Assembly (NCBI GenBank): GCA_026545765.1 | Contig: JAIFAC010000226.1 | Location: 1 to 64,000, forward strand | Origin: Plantago major | Taxonomy: Eukaryota > Streptophyta > Magnoliopsida > Lamiales > Plantaginaceae | Direction of reading: 5' to 3' | Length of the DNA stretch: 64,000 nucleotides | Shown here: piece after piece, positions 24,288 through 35,135 of the stretch | Position numbering within the stretch: position 1 is the stretch's first letter | Layout of the letters: every line of letters starts with the position of its first letter | Notes under the pieces: model-generated | Database searches by the model: none | The model's input: only the letters and a program-made list of their open reading frames with translations | What the model was told of the DNA's origin: nothing | Made by a program: the position numbers and the translations under genes

Positions 24288-26007
24288 ATGGCTACATCGT
24301 CAGATGCTTCAACCGAAGGGCAGGTGGTCGTTTGCCACACCGTCGAGACCTGGGAAGAGCAGATTCAGAAAGGAAATGACAACCAGAAGCTGGTATCTAT
24401 CTATTTCTTCGTTTCTTCAATTTCGGATCTGGTTGTTTCTCTGCATTCCTTTTGAATCTGTGTATGTATGTTTCCTGTGTAATCGATTTCACGATTCATC
24501 GCTTCGATTTGCTTTGATTCATTTCGTCGGACTGTAATTTTACTTTTGATTACGTGCATGTGTTTTGGGGTAATTTTATCCATAATTTACCGCTTGCCTG
24601 CCAGTCTCTAATTGTGTTCTGTTCTGATCTGGAGATTTGAATTCATCGTTTTGATTAACGATTTCCAGGAATTTAGGAATCGGAACGTCTTTTATTGATT
24701 TTATACCGTCGTCTCGTACCTTGTTCACGCTTTGATTTTCACAAAATGCTTTGTTGTTGATATTCGTTAAAGTGCTTTTGGATGTTATCAATCATTTTGG
24801 AAAAATATTGTTGGTGTTCGGTTTGGAACAATATTACTAGTAAGTTTTAGCCAACTCAAACATACAGTGCCTCTATAGCTCAATGTGCAGAGTCCAGTCC
24901 ACATTTAATGTTTTATGATCTGCCAAATCATAGAATGCTGATATTGGCATAGTATGTTCTTTTTTCTTCTCAATGTTTGGAGCTTAACAGGCTTTTCTAT
25001 TATGTTTTGGACTTGTTGATTGCAAAACAATTGCCCTTTTCTATTAGCTTGCTATTTGATGTAGTAGTATTATGCTTTAGTCTTCTCTGTGGAGCAAGTT
25101 TTTAGCTGCGCTGCGTGTCAATATCGGGTTATTGCATTGATTCCGGTAGTATAGAAAGATTTACTTCAGCTTCCTATTCCTAGTGTTTTTTGCATCATAG
25201 GAATACTAAAGAGTCTAAGACATTTCTGGGCATTTTTGTTTCCGATGCTTTAATTTGGAAACAACCTAAAATCTACCTGTGTATGAACTAAGAATGAAGT
25301 ACAAAATTGTCTCTGTTTGTTTTGGTTTTCTGAACTACATGAGAAATGCAAATAGAAATAACTGCAATGATGTGAAATATTATGAGGAAGTAACTCTAAC
25401 TAGTTGGTGCTCTAATTGCAGATAGTTGTTGATTTCACTGCTTCATGGTGCGGACCATGCCGTGCAATTGCCCCATTCTTTGCAGACTTGGCAAAGAAAT
25501 TTCCTGCTGCTTCATTCCTGAAGGTGGATGTGGATGAGTTAAAGGTAATACCATTAATACCGTTGAACATATACTGGTTAGTGGTAGTTTGCAGTTCACA
25601 TCAACATTTCTTGCACCTAAATAAAATATGGCATAAATATAGACATACTTCAGCTAACCTAGCAACAACTTCATGAATCTTGATTTCAAAAACTAAGAAC
25701 GTTAATCATAGGGCTAGTTATGGAACCAGGACATAAACAAGAGATTTTTGAAGAACAGGCATTGTTGAAAGTCAAGTTCAAGAGGACAGTCTGGTAGTTT
25801 TCTAGTTCAGTAATCACTTTTAAGAATGTGCTTATTAACCAAGTTTTCATATGTTTCTGCAGGATGTTGCTGCTAAATGGGCCGTTAGTGATGCCTACAT
25901 TCATCTTCCTCAAAGAAGGGAAAATCCTGCACCGTGTTGTTGGTGCAAGGAAAGAAGAGCTGCAGGAATCTGTTGTTAAGCACATCAGTGCTACAGCTAC
26001 TGCCTAG
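24288..26007 (+). CDS. Thioredoxin h-type, three exons, exon 3 frame disrupted
   Basis: Thioredoxin h is a small cytosolic dithiol-disulfide oxidoreductase that passes electrons from NADPH-thioredoxin reductase to target proteins. Exons are 24288-24392, 25422-25544 and 25863-26007, all with GT/AG borders in phase 0. The start ATG opens [20 protein letters not shown]. Exon 2 carries [12 protein letters not shown], the redox site at about residues 44-48. Exon 3 begins DVAAKWAVS, and then the frame slips at about 25887-25893. The conserved continuation [18 protein letters not shown] lies in the +1 frame and runs to TAG at 26005-26007. As written, translation would go out of frame and stop at 25979. 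Two missing bases (or one extra) before ATGCCTAC explain it. The intact length would be about 124 residues, normal for the family. Either a sequence error or a recent lesion is possible. Confidence 0.93.
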
Positions 26008-27044
26008 AGAGTTGATTTAATCATTCAGACTTCCATGCAGACTAAAACATTTCACTAGCTTTATGCATTAGTGGAAAATATGCTCCATGCATTCAACTAA
26101 GCATGCTTATGCTATTATGATTTGAAGCGATTTATGCAATTTTATGGTTGATTGTTATTCTTTGTCTATTTTTCCAGTCCTTCTACTTCTTTGATGGATA
26201 ACTTCATACATGACACGTAGTTTTAGACTTTTATGTGAAAAGTTAAATTAATAATAATAAAACTACTTTTATGTGAAAAGTTAAATTAATAATAATAATA
26301 CATTAAAAGTTGGAAAAAAAGTGTCTTTTTGGAAAAATGAATAATTTATCTGAAAATTTGTTGGGTGTGGGTTTAGTATGTATAAAGTTGTGAGATGTCT
26401 AAAATTTTAGTTCTCCATCCCTATTTCTGAAGATGATAATTATGCAATAGATTTGTTTCTGGCTCGTTAAGCGAGGAAAAAATCGAAACCATACCTTTCA
26501 GAAATGTAATTCTGGTTTCAGGAAGCCAGTCCTCACATTGTTCCATACTTCCAGTAAAATAGCATGAGAATTACACAGATTGATATAAACTTAGCATGAA
26601 AATTACACAGATTGTGTGGAGTCTTGGTAACAATGCATAGATAATTATGACATCTTAGAAGAATAAAGGGCAAGTCAAGTCACACATGGAGCCATCCTAG
26701 CATCACTCTATTCAAGGGTAAAAGTACTCTTGCAACAATATACTAACAACGACTCAACATTCCTAAACCCACATCTTCCTCTTAAAAGGGGAATGAGGGC
26801 TCGGTATTATACCGGGCTCCCTGTTTAATGGGTGTTGAAACTTAATAACTGACCTATCTTAATAACATAAGTTACATCATCCACAGATTTTGCACATCCA
26901 ATGCTTTGGCATCACATTGTAAAAAATTTGTATAGCTTACGTGGTTTTGTTGCTATATTCCCATGATTCTCATAATTTCTTTGACTTCATTTACCAACTA
27001 GGTTTTGTTGCTATATTCCCATGATTCTCATAATTTCTTTGACT
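26008..27044. other. Intergenic sequence between two tail-to-tail genes
   Basis: The thioredoxin (+) and beta-galactosidase (-) genes converge here, so the stretch holds both 3' UTRs. A 32 bp block (TTTTATGTGAAAAGTTAAAT plus ATAATAATAA) is duplicated at about 26230 and 26268. No gene is seen. Confidence 0.5.
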
Positions 27045-27058
27045 TCATTTACCAACTA
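26943..27058. repeat. Perfect 58 bp tandem duplication at the end of the beta-galactosidase gene
   Basis: Bases 26943-27000 and 27001-27058 are identical (GGTTTTGTTGCTATATTCCC ... TTTACCAACTA). The right-hand copy contains the inferred stop codon (27045-27047) of the beta-galactosidase gene and its last codons. Confidence 0.9.
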
Positions 27059-30000
27059 TATGTATGTTCCCAGGGCCACAAATTGCTTCGACTGATAACC
27101 GCTTCAATACATTCGGACATGGATCATTCCCGAAGTTACTGTTTGATATTGCAACAGAACATCTCTGTTTCCCAATGCACTTCTGCAAGTTAAATATATG
27201 AAACAGTTATACATTATACACTACTATCTATTATGCTTCACTCCTACCATAAAGCATAAAGTATGGAAAATGTGAAATCAAGACAAAAGTAGGCTTCTGG
27301 AATATATAGAGAGCAATGCAGAAGTACCTTCTGCAATATGTCATATGAAGATGGAGCATGACAAGTTCCTTTCTCGAAAGTTCCATGAGTTCCTGTGGAG
27401 TTCAAGCTTCATAAACTTGATAGAAGAAATTGACTGTCCACGAGCACAGTGAAGGTGAATTTTGGGTACATGAAATTCTTCTGTTTTCCATAGTTCTCGG
27501 TTTGCCAGTTCTTATAATTGGTGATATTCAGCAACTTCAGCACAGGCGCTAGAGACTGATCTTTTGACAAGACTGATCTTAGTGGGATCTCCCGAGTTCT
27601 TGAATAGAACAAGTAGATTCTGGGTTGGCTTTAACCAGGAACGGTAAATGGTACCTGAAAGTATTTCATATGTCAGATATCGATGATAAATTTTGGATTC
27701 TTAAAATTATAAGAGATAATTTAGAAGTTGTCTTTGCAAACATTAAGATCCCAATTTTACTAAAGCCAGAAGCTGATATGCACAAATTGTTGCCAGCACA
27801 TTGTATGCGATAGGAGCATCCAAATGTATCATTGGAGTAGTACAAAGTCATGCTGGCTTACCATTTTTGAGTCGGTTCCCCACACCCAAGTTGACACTTA
27901 GGAGGCCGATAAGTCCCTGCGTAACTGCATCCTTTGCAATCGCCAGCAGCAAATGCAGTCCAATATCTTCCCAGACCCTGACCATTAACAAAGAGCTGTC
28001 CTTTGCCCATACTACTCATGTCCAAAGCCAGTGGTTCATCTCCATCAGGTGCATTGAAATGAGCCTGCACATTGAAAGTTCATAGCACGTCTCACACCAT
28101 CAAAATTTTGCATTGAAAATTATGTGTTCCATGTTTACCATGCACACTGTTACGGTACGTGCATGGACTATTTATCAGATAGTGGATACTACCTTGTGCC
28201 AAGTCAAAGGCTGCTGCCTCTGTGCAATCAGTGAACCTTGCATCCATTCAACTTTAGAATTACTATTTGGAGAGACGAGATTCATGGCTTCTCCCTTAAG
28301 CCCAACCTGCTCAAAAGTCGGATCCATAAGAATATTTGCAAAACCAAACAGGTATAAGCTGCAGTTAAGATGTCAGATACACAACCTGGTAGGTCCATTT
28401 TGCCCAGGATAAATCCAACTTCCCATGATCAAGTCCTTCCACTGCAACAGGGCCCAAGACTCCAGTTTTCCATGTCTCGTAATGCCCACCAACATTCTAC
28501 AATTAAATGAGAAAATGCTGTCATGAACTCGAACTCATGATAACCACAGTATGACATGTTTTATGACTTGAGAACTTCAGAACTATCTTAGATTAGAATT
28601 TCAAACAGTAGACTAAAGATTATGAACTAACCGGTAGTCCAACAGCCACACTCAGGCGCAATCTTATTTGATCCAACACGTGGGTTTACTTTTCCTTTAT
28701 ATGTAAATCTCCTGTTTTCCCTTGTCCCAAATGCAGAACCTAGAGAAAAGAGTCAATGTGGTAACGAAGTCAGTGTACTCAAGCACGATGAATTCTTTAG
28801 AGTCCCTACACATTTGAAAGAGAACAGTTTGATTGTATACCGGATAACTGTCCGTTAACAAATACATGAAGAGCGTGACCGCTAGACTGAACTATAAGAG
28901 TTGGAAGTTCCCCACCATGCACGAATGATTCAGATGGTTCAATATCGACACTGCAATCAGATGGAATAACACATGAGATAACTCCAAAGAGCAACTTATC
29001 GAGCAAAGGAATCGGAAACGTAATAACTAGCATAAAATTAGAGGTAAATGATATGCATATGACATTCTGATACATTCAACTCACCTAGTTGTATACCAAA
29101 GATAATCACTAGCATCTCTAGTAACATTTAGTTGCTCCAATAGGCCGACTGTTGTGAATGCTGAGCTATCGTCCAAGGAAGATAAATCTTCACTGTATGT
29201 TTCCCAGGAGAATATATCAGCATTACTTTGTAGCATTTCCATTTTCGATGTTTGAACTCCGACCTGAGGTTCAGAGACTGTTAATTGACGGAAGAAACTT
29301 CACTGAAGGCATATTCCATCAGAACTTAATAAACCAACCATTATTCATAAAGAGTTGTAGGATATATCCGAACACTGAATTAACATACTTTGGCCGTGTT
29401 AAAGACTACATTTTTGCAGTCTGATAGGATGCTGATTGACCAAGCAGGGAGAGTGTAATGCATATCATTGAACGTCACTTTGGCCTGAGAATTTGTATTG
29501 TAATTTGATAAAAAAGCTGCACAATCTCCCGATTTCGAAGAAAACACATGAGCCTGAAAAAATAAGCTACCATTTAGAGAAAAAACAGTTCAAATCCAAA
29601 TTTGCAAAATCAATTCTGAGGAAGAGATGCAAAAACCTGTTGGAAGTTTCCTATAGAAGTCACCGTGGGATCAGCTGCTAGTAAAGCTTTCTCACACATT
29701 TTAATTGCTTTATGAAGCTCCTTCAGATGACCATATTTAGGCTGCCTGATCAAACCTGACAAGTCATGGAAAATATCAGGAAACATTGGCATCATATGAC
29801 AAAATTGAGATGTCAAATACAGCAGAAAATGCTTTATGCAGTAACTATACTAGTACCATATTCGTCTAGTGGAGCGTCATAATCATAGCTAAATGCGTGA
29901 TGAAAGGGCCTCCAACAGATCGCCCAAAGTTAGTGCCACCATGGTACTGTTCCAATCAGCATAAAGAATAAGGTTTTGCACAGACAGTAAGATATTGCTC

Positions 30001-31784
30001 CTCGTTACAATAAGAGAAGGATATAAGACGCACCATGTAGTAGTTAATGAAAGAACCTCCCTTTTGTATGAATCTAGCAACAGAAAATGCTACGTCCTCA
30101 ACTGGCCTTTCGTGAATAGGACCTCCAAATTCGGAAAACCTGAATTGTTTTATGTAAATCGCATGATTAAATGACACCAGAAAAACACTCTTTTACTCCA
30201 AAATATGAACTGCATCAAGAAAAGTCACATACCAGCCAGTCCAAGCCTCAGTCCATATTGTTGGTTTGTAAGGTTTGTTGGGGGTGAAATCATCACAATA
30301 GAAACCATTGCATGAGTTAATCTACAAACAACATCAAGCAAACATGGCTTAAGGAATAAGCTACGGAATGTCGGAATCAATATGTACATTTTCCATAGCT
30401 TTATATATTCTAAATGATTGCATACCACTGGATCTGGGGCATCGTCTTCCTTGCACATTACCCACGGAACCCCAGTATCGAGCTTAACTGCCATTTCAGC
30501 AGCCCAATTTGCATATTGATGTCCTTCCGCACCAAGTGCTTTTGCTTGCGGCCCATATTCATTCTCAATCTGTAATAAATCACAAATCAATGAAACTATT
30601 AATGATCACATATTTACGAATCCATAAATATGAATTCTAAATCCGTGATTCTACCAGAGAAACTAATGTTGGTATGCAGTTGAAAATAAAAAACGACAAT
30701 GAGTTCGAAATCGCACCTGGGAGAGTATAATGGGGCCACCCTGAGATTCATACAGCTTCTCACTCTTCATCAAACTGACAATTTTCTCAGTAAACCCTTT
30801 CATAGCCGACTGCCAAAGCACGAAACAATTTAACATCTCATAGTAACTAACCCCAATATGAAGATAAAACTAACCCCAATATGAAGATAAAACTAACATC
30901 AACAAATTAAGTGTTTTATATATTTATGCAATTAATGGTCCAATCCTACTGATCAAACAACACTTAAAAAAATTATGTAACAAATGAAAGCGAGTAAACC
31001 ATAACCTTAAATGGCTCGTTATCGGTCCTGAAGCTAATCCCTGGTACAAATTTGAGCCAAACTGGAAATCCACTGTCAAAGCAAAAGACACAGCATAAAT
31101 TTCCAACTCATGTCAAACAGCATTGTTGTTACAAAATGTAAACAAGTTCTAGATCTAAACAAGAACAGAAAAGGTAATTGTTACCCAAAATTCCACTCTG
31201 CGCAAACATAAGGCCCGATTCGTAGATGAGCATAAAGTCCTGCTTTCTGAATTGTCTTCAGAAACCTCACCAGATCATTTCTCCCTTCAAAATCATACTA
31301 AAATTCGAAAAAATTACAGACTACTATTAGTCCAAATTCAGTAACAAGCATAACAAATGTACTAATTCCGGATTTGAAGAACAAGAATTACTCACATTTC
31401 CAGGAGTGGGTTCGTGTACATTCCAGAACACATAAGTCTCAATTACATCAAGACCTCCTTCTTTAGCCTTGTTTATCAGATCTTCCCACATCTAAAATAC
31501 AAAACAAGAAAGACTATGAAAACAAAACATCACAAAAAAAGAAGCACTTTTTCCCCATAACATTCACACACACAGAAAAAAAAAAGAAGAAAGATTTGAG
31601 CTTTTTGAAGCACCTCAGGAGTACTTCTTGGGTAATGAATAGAACCAGAAATGAGAATTCTTCTTTGCCCATCAATGAGAAGGGACTTCCTATCATAAGT
31701 CACATCACATTGCACAAATGAACCAAGAAAGAAGAGAAACAAGCAAATCCAAAGAACCCTTGTTGAAAGCAAGCTCATTTCCAT
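27045..31784 (-). CDS. Secreted beta-galactosidase, GH35 with C-terminal SUEL-type lectin domain, 19 exons
   Basis: It removes terminal beta-galactosyl residues, typically from cell-wall polysaccharides in the apoplast. Exons (high to low): 31784-31614, 31491-31396, 31297-31185, 31072-31006, 30809-30717, 30569-30426, 30321-30233, 30139-30034, 29946-29857, 29755-29637, 29553-29389, 29263-29085, 28950-28841, 28739-28632, 28496-28386, 28306-28193, 28064-27862, 27654-27328, 27182-27045. A hydrophobic signal peptide covers about residues 1-26 ([17 protein letters not shown]). The GH35 signature [14 protein letters not shown] spans exons 5-6 (acid/base Glu about 184), and WTEAWTGW carries the nucleophile (about 253). 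Exons 18-19 encode a galactose-binding lectin domain ([34 protein letters not shown]). Frame is lost in exon 9 (near 29890), exon 14 (2 nt short, near 28655) and several times in exon 18. No substitution-type stop was seen. Length about 848 residues, normal for the family. Confidence 0.92.
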
Positions 31785-31970
31785 CTTTCAGCCTCTAATG
31801 ACCAAATCCCTTATCTAAAAACAGCTTCTTTAGTTCTTGCTGTACTCAAATCACATGCATTCTAGTGAATAAATCTGAGAAGAATGCACACCGCTTAAGC
31901 GTGTGACACCTACTTGAAGTGGGATTCTAAGCGGTGAGCAAGAAGAATGTGAGTGTGTGAGTGTAAATGC

Positions 31971-31983
31971 TTATATATAAATA
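31971..31983 (-). promoter_or_regulatory. TATA box of the beta-galactosidase gene
   Basis: TTTATATATAA on the minus strand lies about 190 bp upstream of the start codon, leaving room for a 5' UTR of roughly 160 bp. No other promoter element was identified. Confidence 0.55.
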
Positions 31984-32390
31984 GTATGTAGTGAAGTAAG
32001 TAGAAAGAAAAAAGAAAACAAACAACACAGGTTTGAAGCAGTAGTGTTTGTTTGTTTGACTGTGGTGTGAACACAGTGGTCGATGAAAAAGGTTAAAAGG
32101 TGAAGAGATGATAAATGGGATTTAATGTACTATTCTATTCTGCTGCTTTAATTTATGAAGCACTAGCATTAACTTTTTAGAGAGGAATCCGATTATGAGA
32201 AAGAACAACACAGCACAGCGTGGATGAATCTGAAGAAGAGAGCATTTAGTTAAGCTAAGCTGATGACAGATTGACAGTGTAGTATAAGATTTGTATTGCA
32301 TCACATTATTTTTATCTTTATTGATATGTACTAGAATTGGCGGATTAAGGCGACTTAAATGTGTTATGAAATCTATTACAAAAAAGGTCC

Positions 32391-32760
32391 TACACGGATT
32401 TCCAAAGGAGGTCCGACTGGTTAAATGAGTATTACGAGTTAAAGAAGGTCTCTGTAGGGTTAAATGAGGTCTATCTGGGTTCCAAATGAGGTCCAACCGG
32501 GTTCAAATGAGGTCTCTTTCAGTTCAAATGAGTCTTCTTTGGGTTCCAAAGGAGGTCCACCGGTTCCAAATGAGTCTACCGGGTTCCAAATGAGGTCTAC
32601 CAGAGTTCCAAAGGAGGTCCGACCGGGTTAAATGAGGTCTACAGAGTTAAAGAAGGTCCTACAGGGTTCAAAGAAGATCCTACATGTTCCAAAGAAGGTC
32701 TCTGGGTTCCAGAAGAGTTCTGGTGGGTTCGAATGGTCTCTGTGGGATTCACAAATAGGA
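32391..32760. repeat. Minisatellite, about 22 bp units
   Basis: Roughly 15 diverged copies of GGTTCCAAATGAGGTCTACC variants (also AAAGGAGGTCCGACCGGG) run head to tail. No coding role is seen. It stops where the LTR-like promoter block starts. Confidence 0.85.
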
Positions 32761-33130
32761 ATCACAATACAAGGAACCATATTTGGTTATCAAGGGGTCC
32801 GACCCCCGGTAACCTACCGCGTGACCTAAACGCGCCACCACGCTCCGGCATCACGTGTCACTGGTGATAGAGACCAACCTCCGATTAATGGTCTTGTCCC
32901 TGACCTTTGCCTATAAATAGAAGTTCATTTACTCCTCATAAGGTAAGTAACTACTTGAATATTCCACTCTAAGTTTAGAGGTCCGACTTGAACAACCTTC
33001 TAAACAAGTTAAGTCCGAAGTGTCTGTAAACCGGTCCAAAAGGATCTAACCCCTTCTCCTCTTATTTCAGATAGATAACCAAGTACTCCAGAGATGGACC
33101 GTATTCAACGACGGACTACACTTCCAGAAG
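32761..33130 (+). mobile_element. LTR-like block with a TATA box (Ty3/gypsy-type, inferred)
   Basis: A GC-rich start (CACGTGTCACTGG near 32853) is followed by CTATAAATAGAAG (TATA box near 32911), then CTCATAAGGTAAGT and GTCCGAAGTGTCTGTAAACC. This resembles the U3/R layout of plant Ty3/gypsy LTRs of the Tat/Athila type. No coding domain, primer-binding site or second copy was found in the window, so this is an inference from layout. Confidence 0.4.
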
Positions 33131-33141
33131 GACAGTAGCTA

Positions 33142-33955
33142 GTGACGGACTATATTTCCAGAAGGACCACTTGACTAAGCATATTTCCACGAAGGACATA
33201 TGATGAATGGCAGACCTTGCCTTAGTGACGGACTATATTTCCAGAAGGACCACTTGACTAAGTACATTTCCACGAAGGACCTATGATGAGTGGCGGACCT
33301 TGCCCTAGTGACGGACTATATTTCCAGAAGGACCACTTGACTAAGTACATTTCCACGAAGGACCTATGATGAGTAGCAGACCTTGCCCTAGTGACGGACT
33401 ATTTTTCCACAAGGACCACGTGACTAAGCATATTTCCACGAAGGACCTATGATGAGTTGCGGACCTTGCCTTAGTGACGGACTATATTTCCAGACCACTT
33501 GACTAAGCATATTTCCACAAAGGACCTAAGATGAGTGGCGGACCTTGCCTTAGTGATGGACTATATTTCCAGAAGGACCACTTGACTAAGTACATTTCCA
33601 CGAAGGACCTATGATGAGTGGTGGACCTTGCCTTAGTGACGGACTATATTTCCAGAAGGACCACTTGACTAAGTACATTTCCGCGAAGGACCTATGATGA
33701 GTGGTGGACCTTGCCTTAGTGACGGACTATATTTCCAGAAGGACCACTTGACTAAGCATATTTCCACGAAGGACCTATGATGAGTGGCGGACCTTGCCTT
33801 AGTGACGGACTATATTTCCACAAAGGACCTATGATGAGTGGTGGACCTTACCTTAGTGACGGACTATATTTCCAGAAGGACCTTGACTAAGCACATTTCC
33901 ACGAAGGACCTATGATGAGTGGCGGACCTTCCCTTAGTGACGGACCTACATTTAC
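33142..33955. repeat. 83 bp satellite array, about ten units
   Basis: Units begin GTGACGGACTATATTTCCAG and end GGACCTTGCCTTA. Starts lie at 33142, 33225, 33308, 33391, 33474, 33553, 33636, 33719, 33802, 33856 and a final partial at 33937. Eight spacings are 79-83 bp and most are exactly 83; one unit is shortened to 54 bp. Within each unit a shorter sub-motif (TTTCCA..AAGGAC) occurs twice, which suggests growth from a smaller repeat. Copies are very similar, so the array is young or homogenised. Confidence 0.92.
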
Positions 33956-34900
33956 TGGAAGGGCTCAATCTCGGAGCATAGGACCTTGAAGATCTCTAGG
34001 ACATTGACGCCGTCTAGGACATTGGCGAACTATTCTACTACCACTCGAGCTCACCTCACCACCCCCAACACTACTTTTGCTTTGACTTCACTATTTTTAT
34101 ACCACATCATTTATAATAATAAGGCTACTTCTTAACTTCATGGTGTGAACTTTCATGACTGTTCAGTGGTTTTTGTTGCTAGATTTAGGGAAGATTCTAC
34201 AAGTTAACTAACTGGCTTTATTCAAGTGTTTTTCATCCCATATATGATAATGGTGGTGGTTTTTGTTAGATTTACTCGGAAGATTTTATTATGAGGCGGA
34301 TTGTCTAATGGTTAAAATTGATGATTCGATCCATTAGTTAAATATGACTCCAATGCATAAAATATGAACTTCATTCAGAGCGTTTTGGTTACATAGATGA
34401 TAAATGATAATTGTGGTTCATGTTGGATTTTAGGGAAGATTTTCCCATCAAACAAATTTGTAATTCGACTATAATTTGTAATCTAACAAAGCAGTCCGTT
34501 CTAAGTAAATAGAGGCTTATTTAGACATTTAGGTGATTGATGTGGTGGTCCTTACAAGATTCAGGGGAATAATTTAGACTGAAACAAACATGTATAATAT
34601 GGCTAAAATTTGTGAATTGACAAGTTGACGACTCCATTGGTAGAAAATAGGTGCTCCATTCAGAGTGTTTTTATTACAAAGAGGGTATATATGGTGGACC
34701 TTTTGGAAGATTTTAACATCAAACAAAAAAGTAAAGTACATTTTCTTCAACTAAATTCATTCGATTCTGCTTATATTTTATCTACAATTCGATTCGATTC
34801 GATTCAATTCGGTCAAGAATTTGATTGAAAAGAACGGTAGCTTAAGTATAGTAAAAAGGAATATTTTCTTAATCTATAGGAAAGTTCGGTTTTCACAATA
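33956..34900. other. Intergenic sequence
   Basis: No gene is seen. The first part (to about 34080) continues the retroelement-like sequence after the satellite. GATTTTAGGGAAGATTTT-like words recur near 34185, 34270 and 34427, hinting at a further degenerate repeat. Confidence 0.45.
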
Positions 34901-34903
34901 AAG

Positions 34904-34950
34904 AACCGGTCAGAAACACTACAAACCGGTCAGTGGCTTTTATATAAATA
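34904..34950 (+). promoter_or_regulatory. Promoter: paired AACCGGTCAG elements and TATA box
   Basis: AACCGGTCAG occurs at 34904-34913 and again at 34924-34933, exactly 20 bp apart, followed by TATATAAATA at 34941-34950. The start codon of the next gene lies 186 bp downstream. A telo-box-like AAACCCTAG (35014-35022) and a CCCT-rich tract lie in the presumed 5' UTR. The layout is a credible plant core promoter. Confidence 0.55.
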
Positions 34951-35029
34951 CCCCAAATAAACAACACACTTTCTCACAAAAGCCACAGCTCAACCATCTT
35001 TCTCTCTACAAAAACCCTAGTGAGAGAAA

Positions 35030-35120
35030 CATTCATACCCCCTCCCTCCCCCCCCCCCCCTCTCCCTCCCTCCCTCCCTCCCTCCCTCTTTCTCTCTTCT
35101 CTCACTCTCTCCCTCCCTCC
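35030..35120. repeat. CT-rich (CCCT)n microsatellite in the presumed 5' UTR
   Basis: Pyrimidine tract of CCCTCCCT and CTCTCT repeats. Such tracts are common in plant 5' UTRs. Confidence 0.85.
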
Positions 35121-35135
35121 ACGAGCGTAGCATTC

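Noticed and set aside
24288-25979. Accepting the out-of-frame end of thioredoxin exon 3 as a novel C-terminus
   Set aside because: The conserved thioredoxin C-terminal half is present in the neighbouring frame, so the out-of-frame tail is an artefact of the indel.
32897-32925. CTATAAATAG as the promoter of a host gene
   Set aside because: No open frame follows; tandem repeats and LTR-like sequence lie on both sides.
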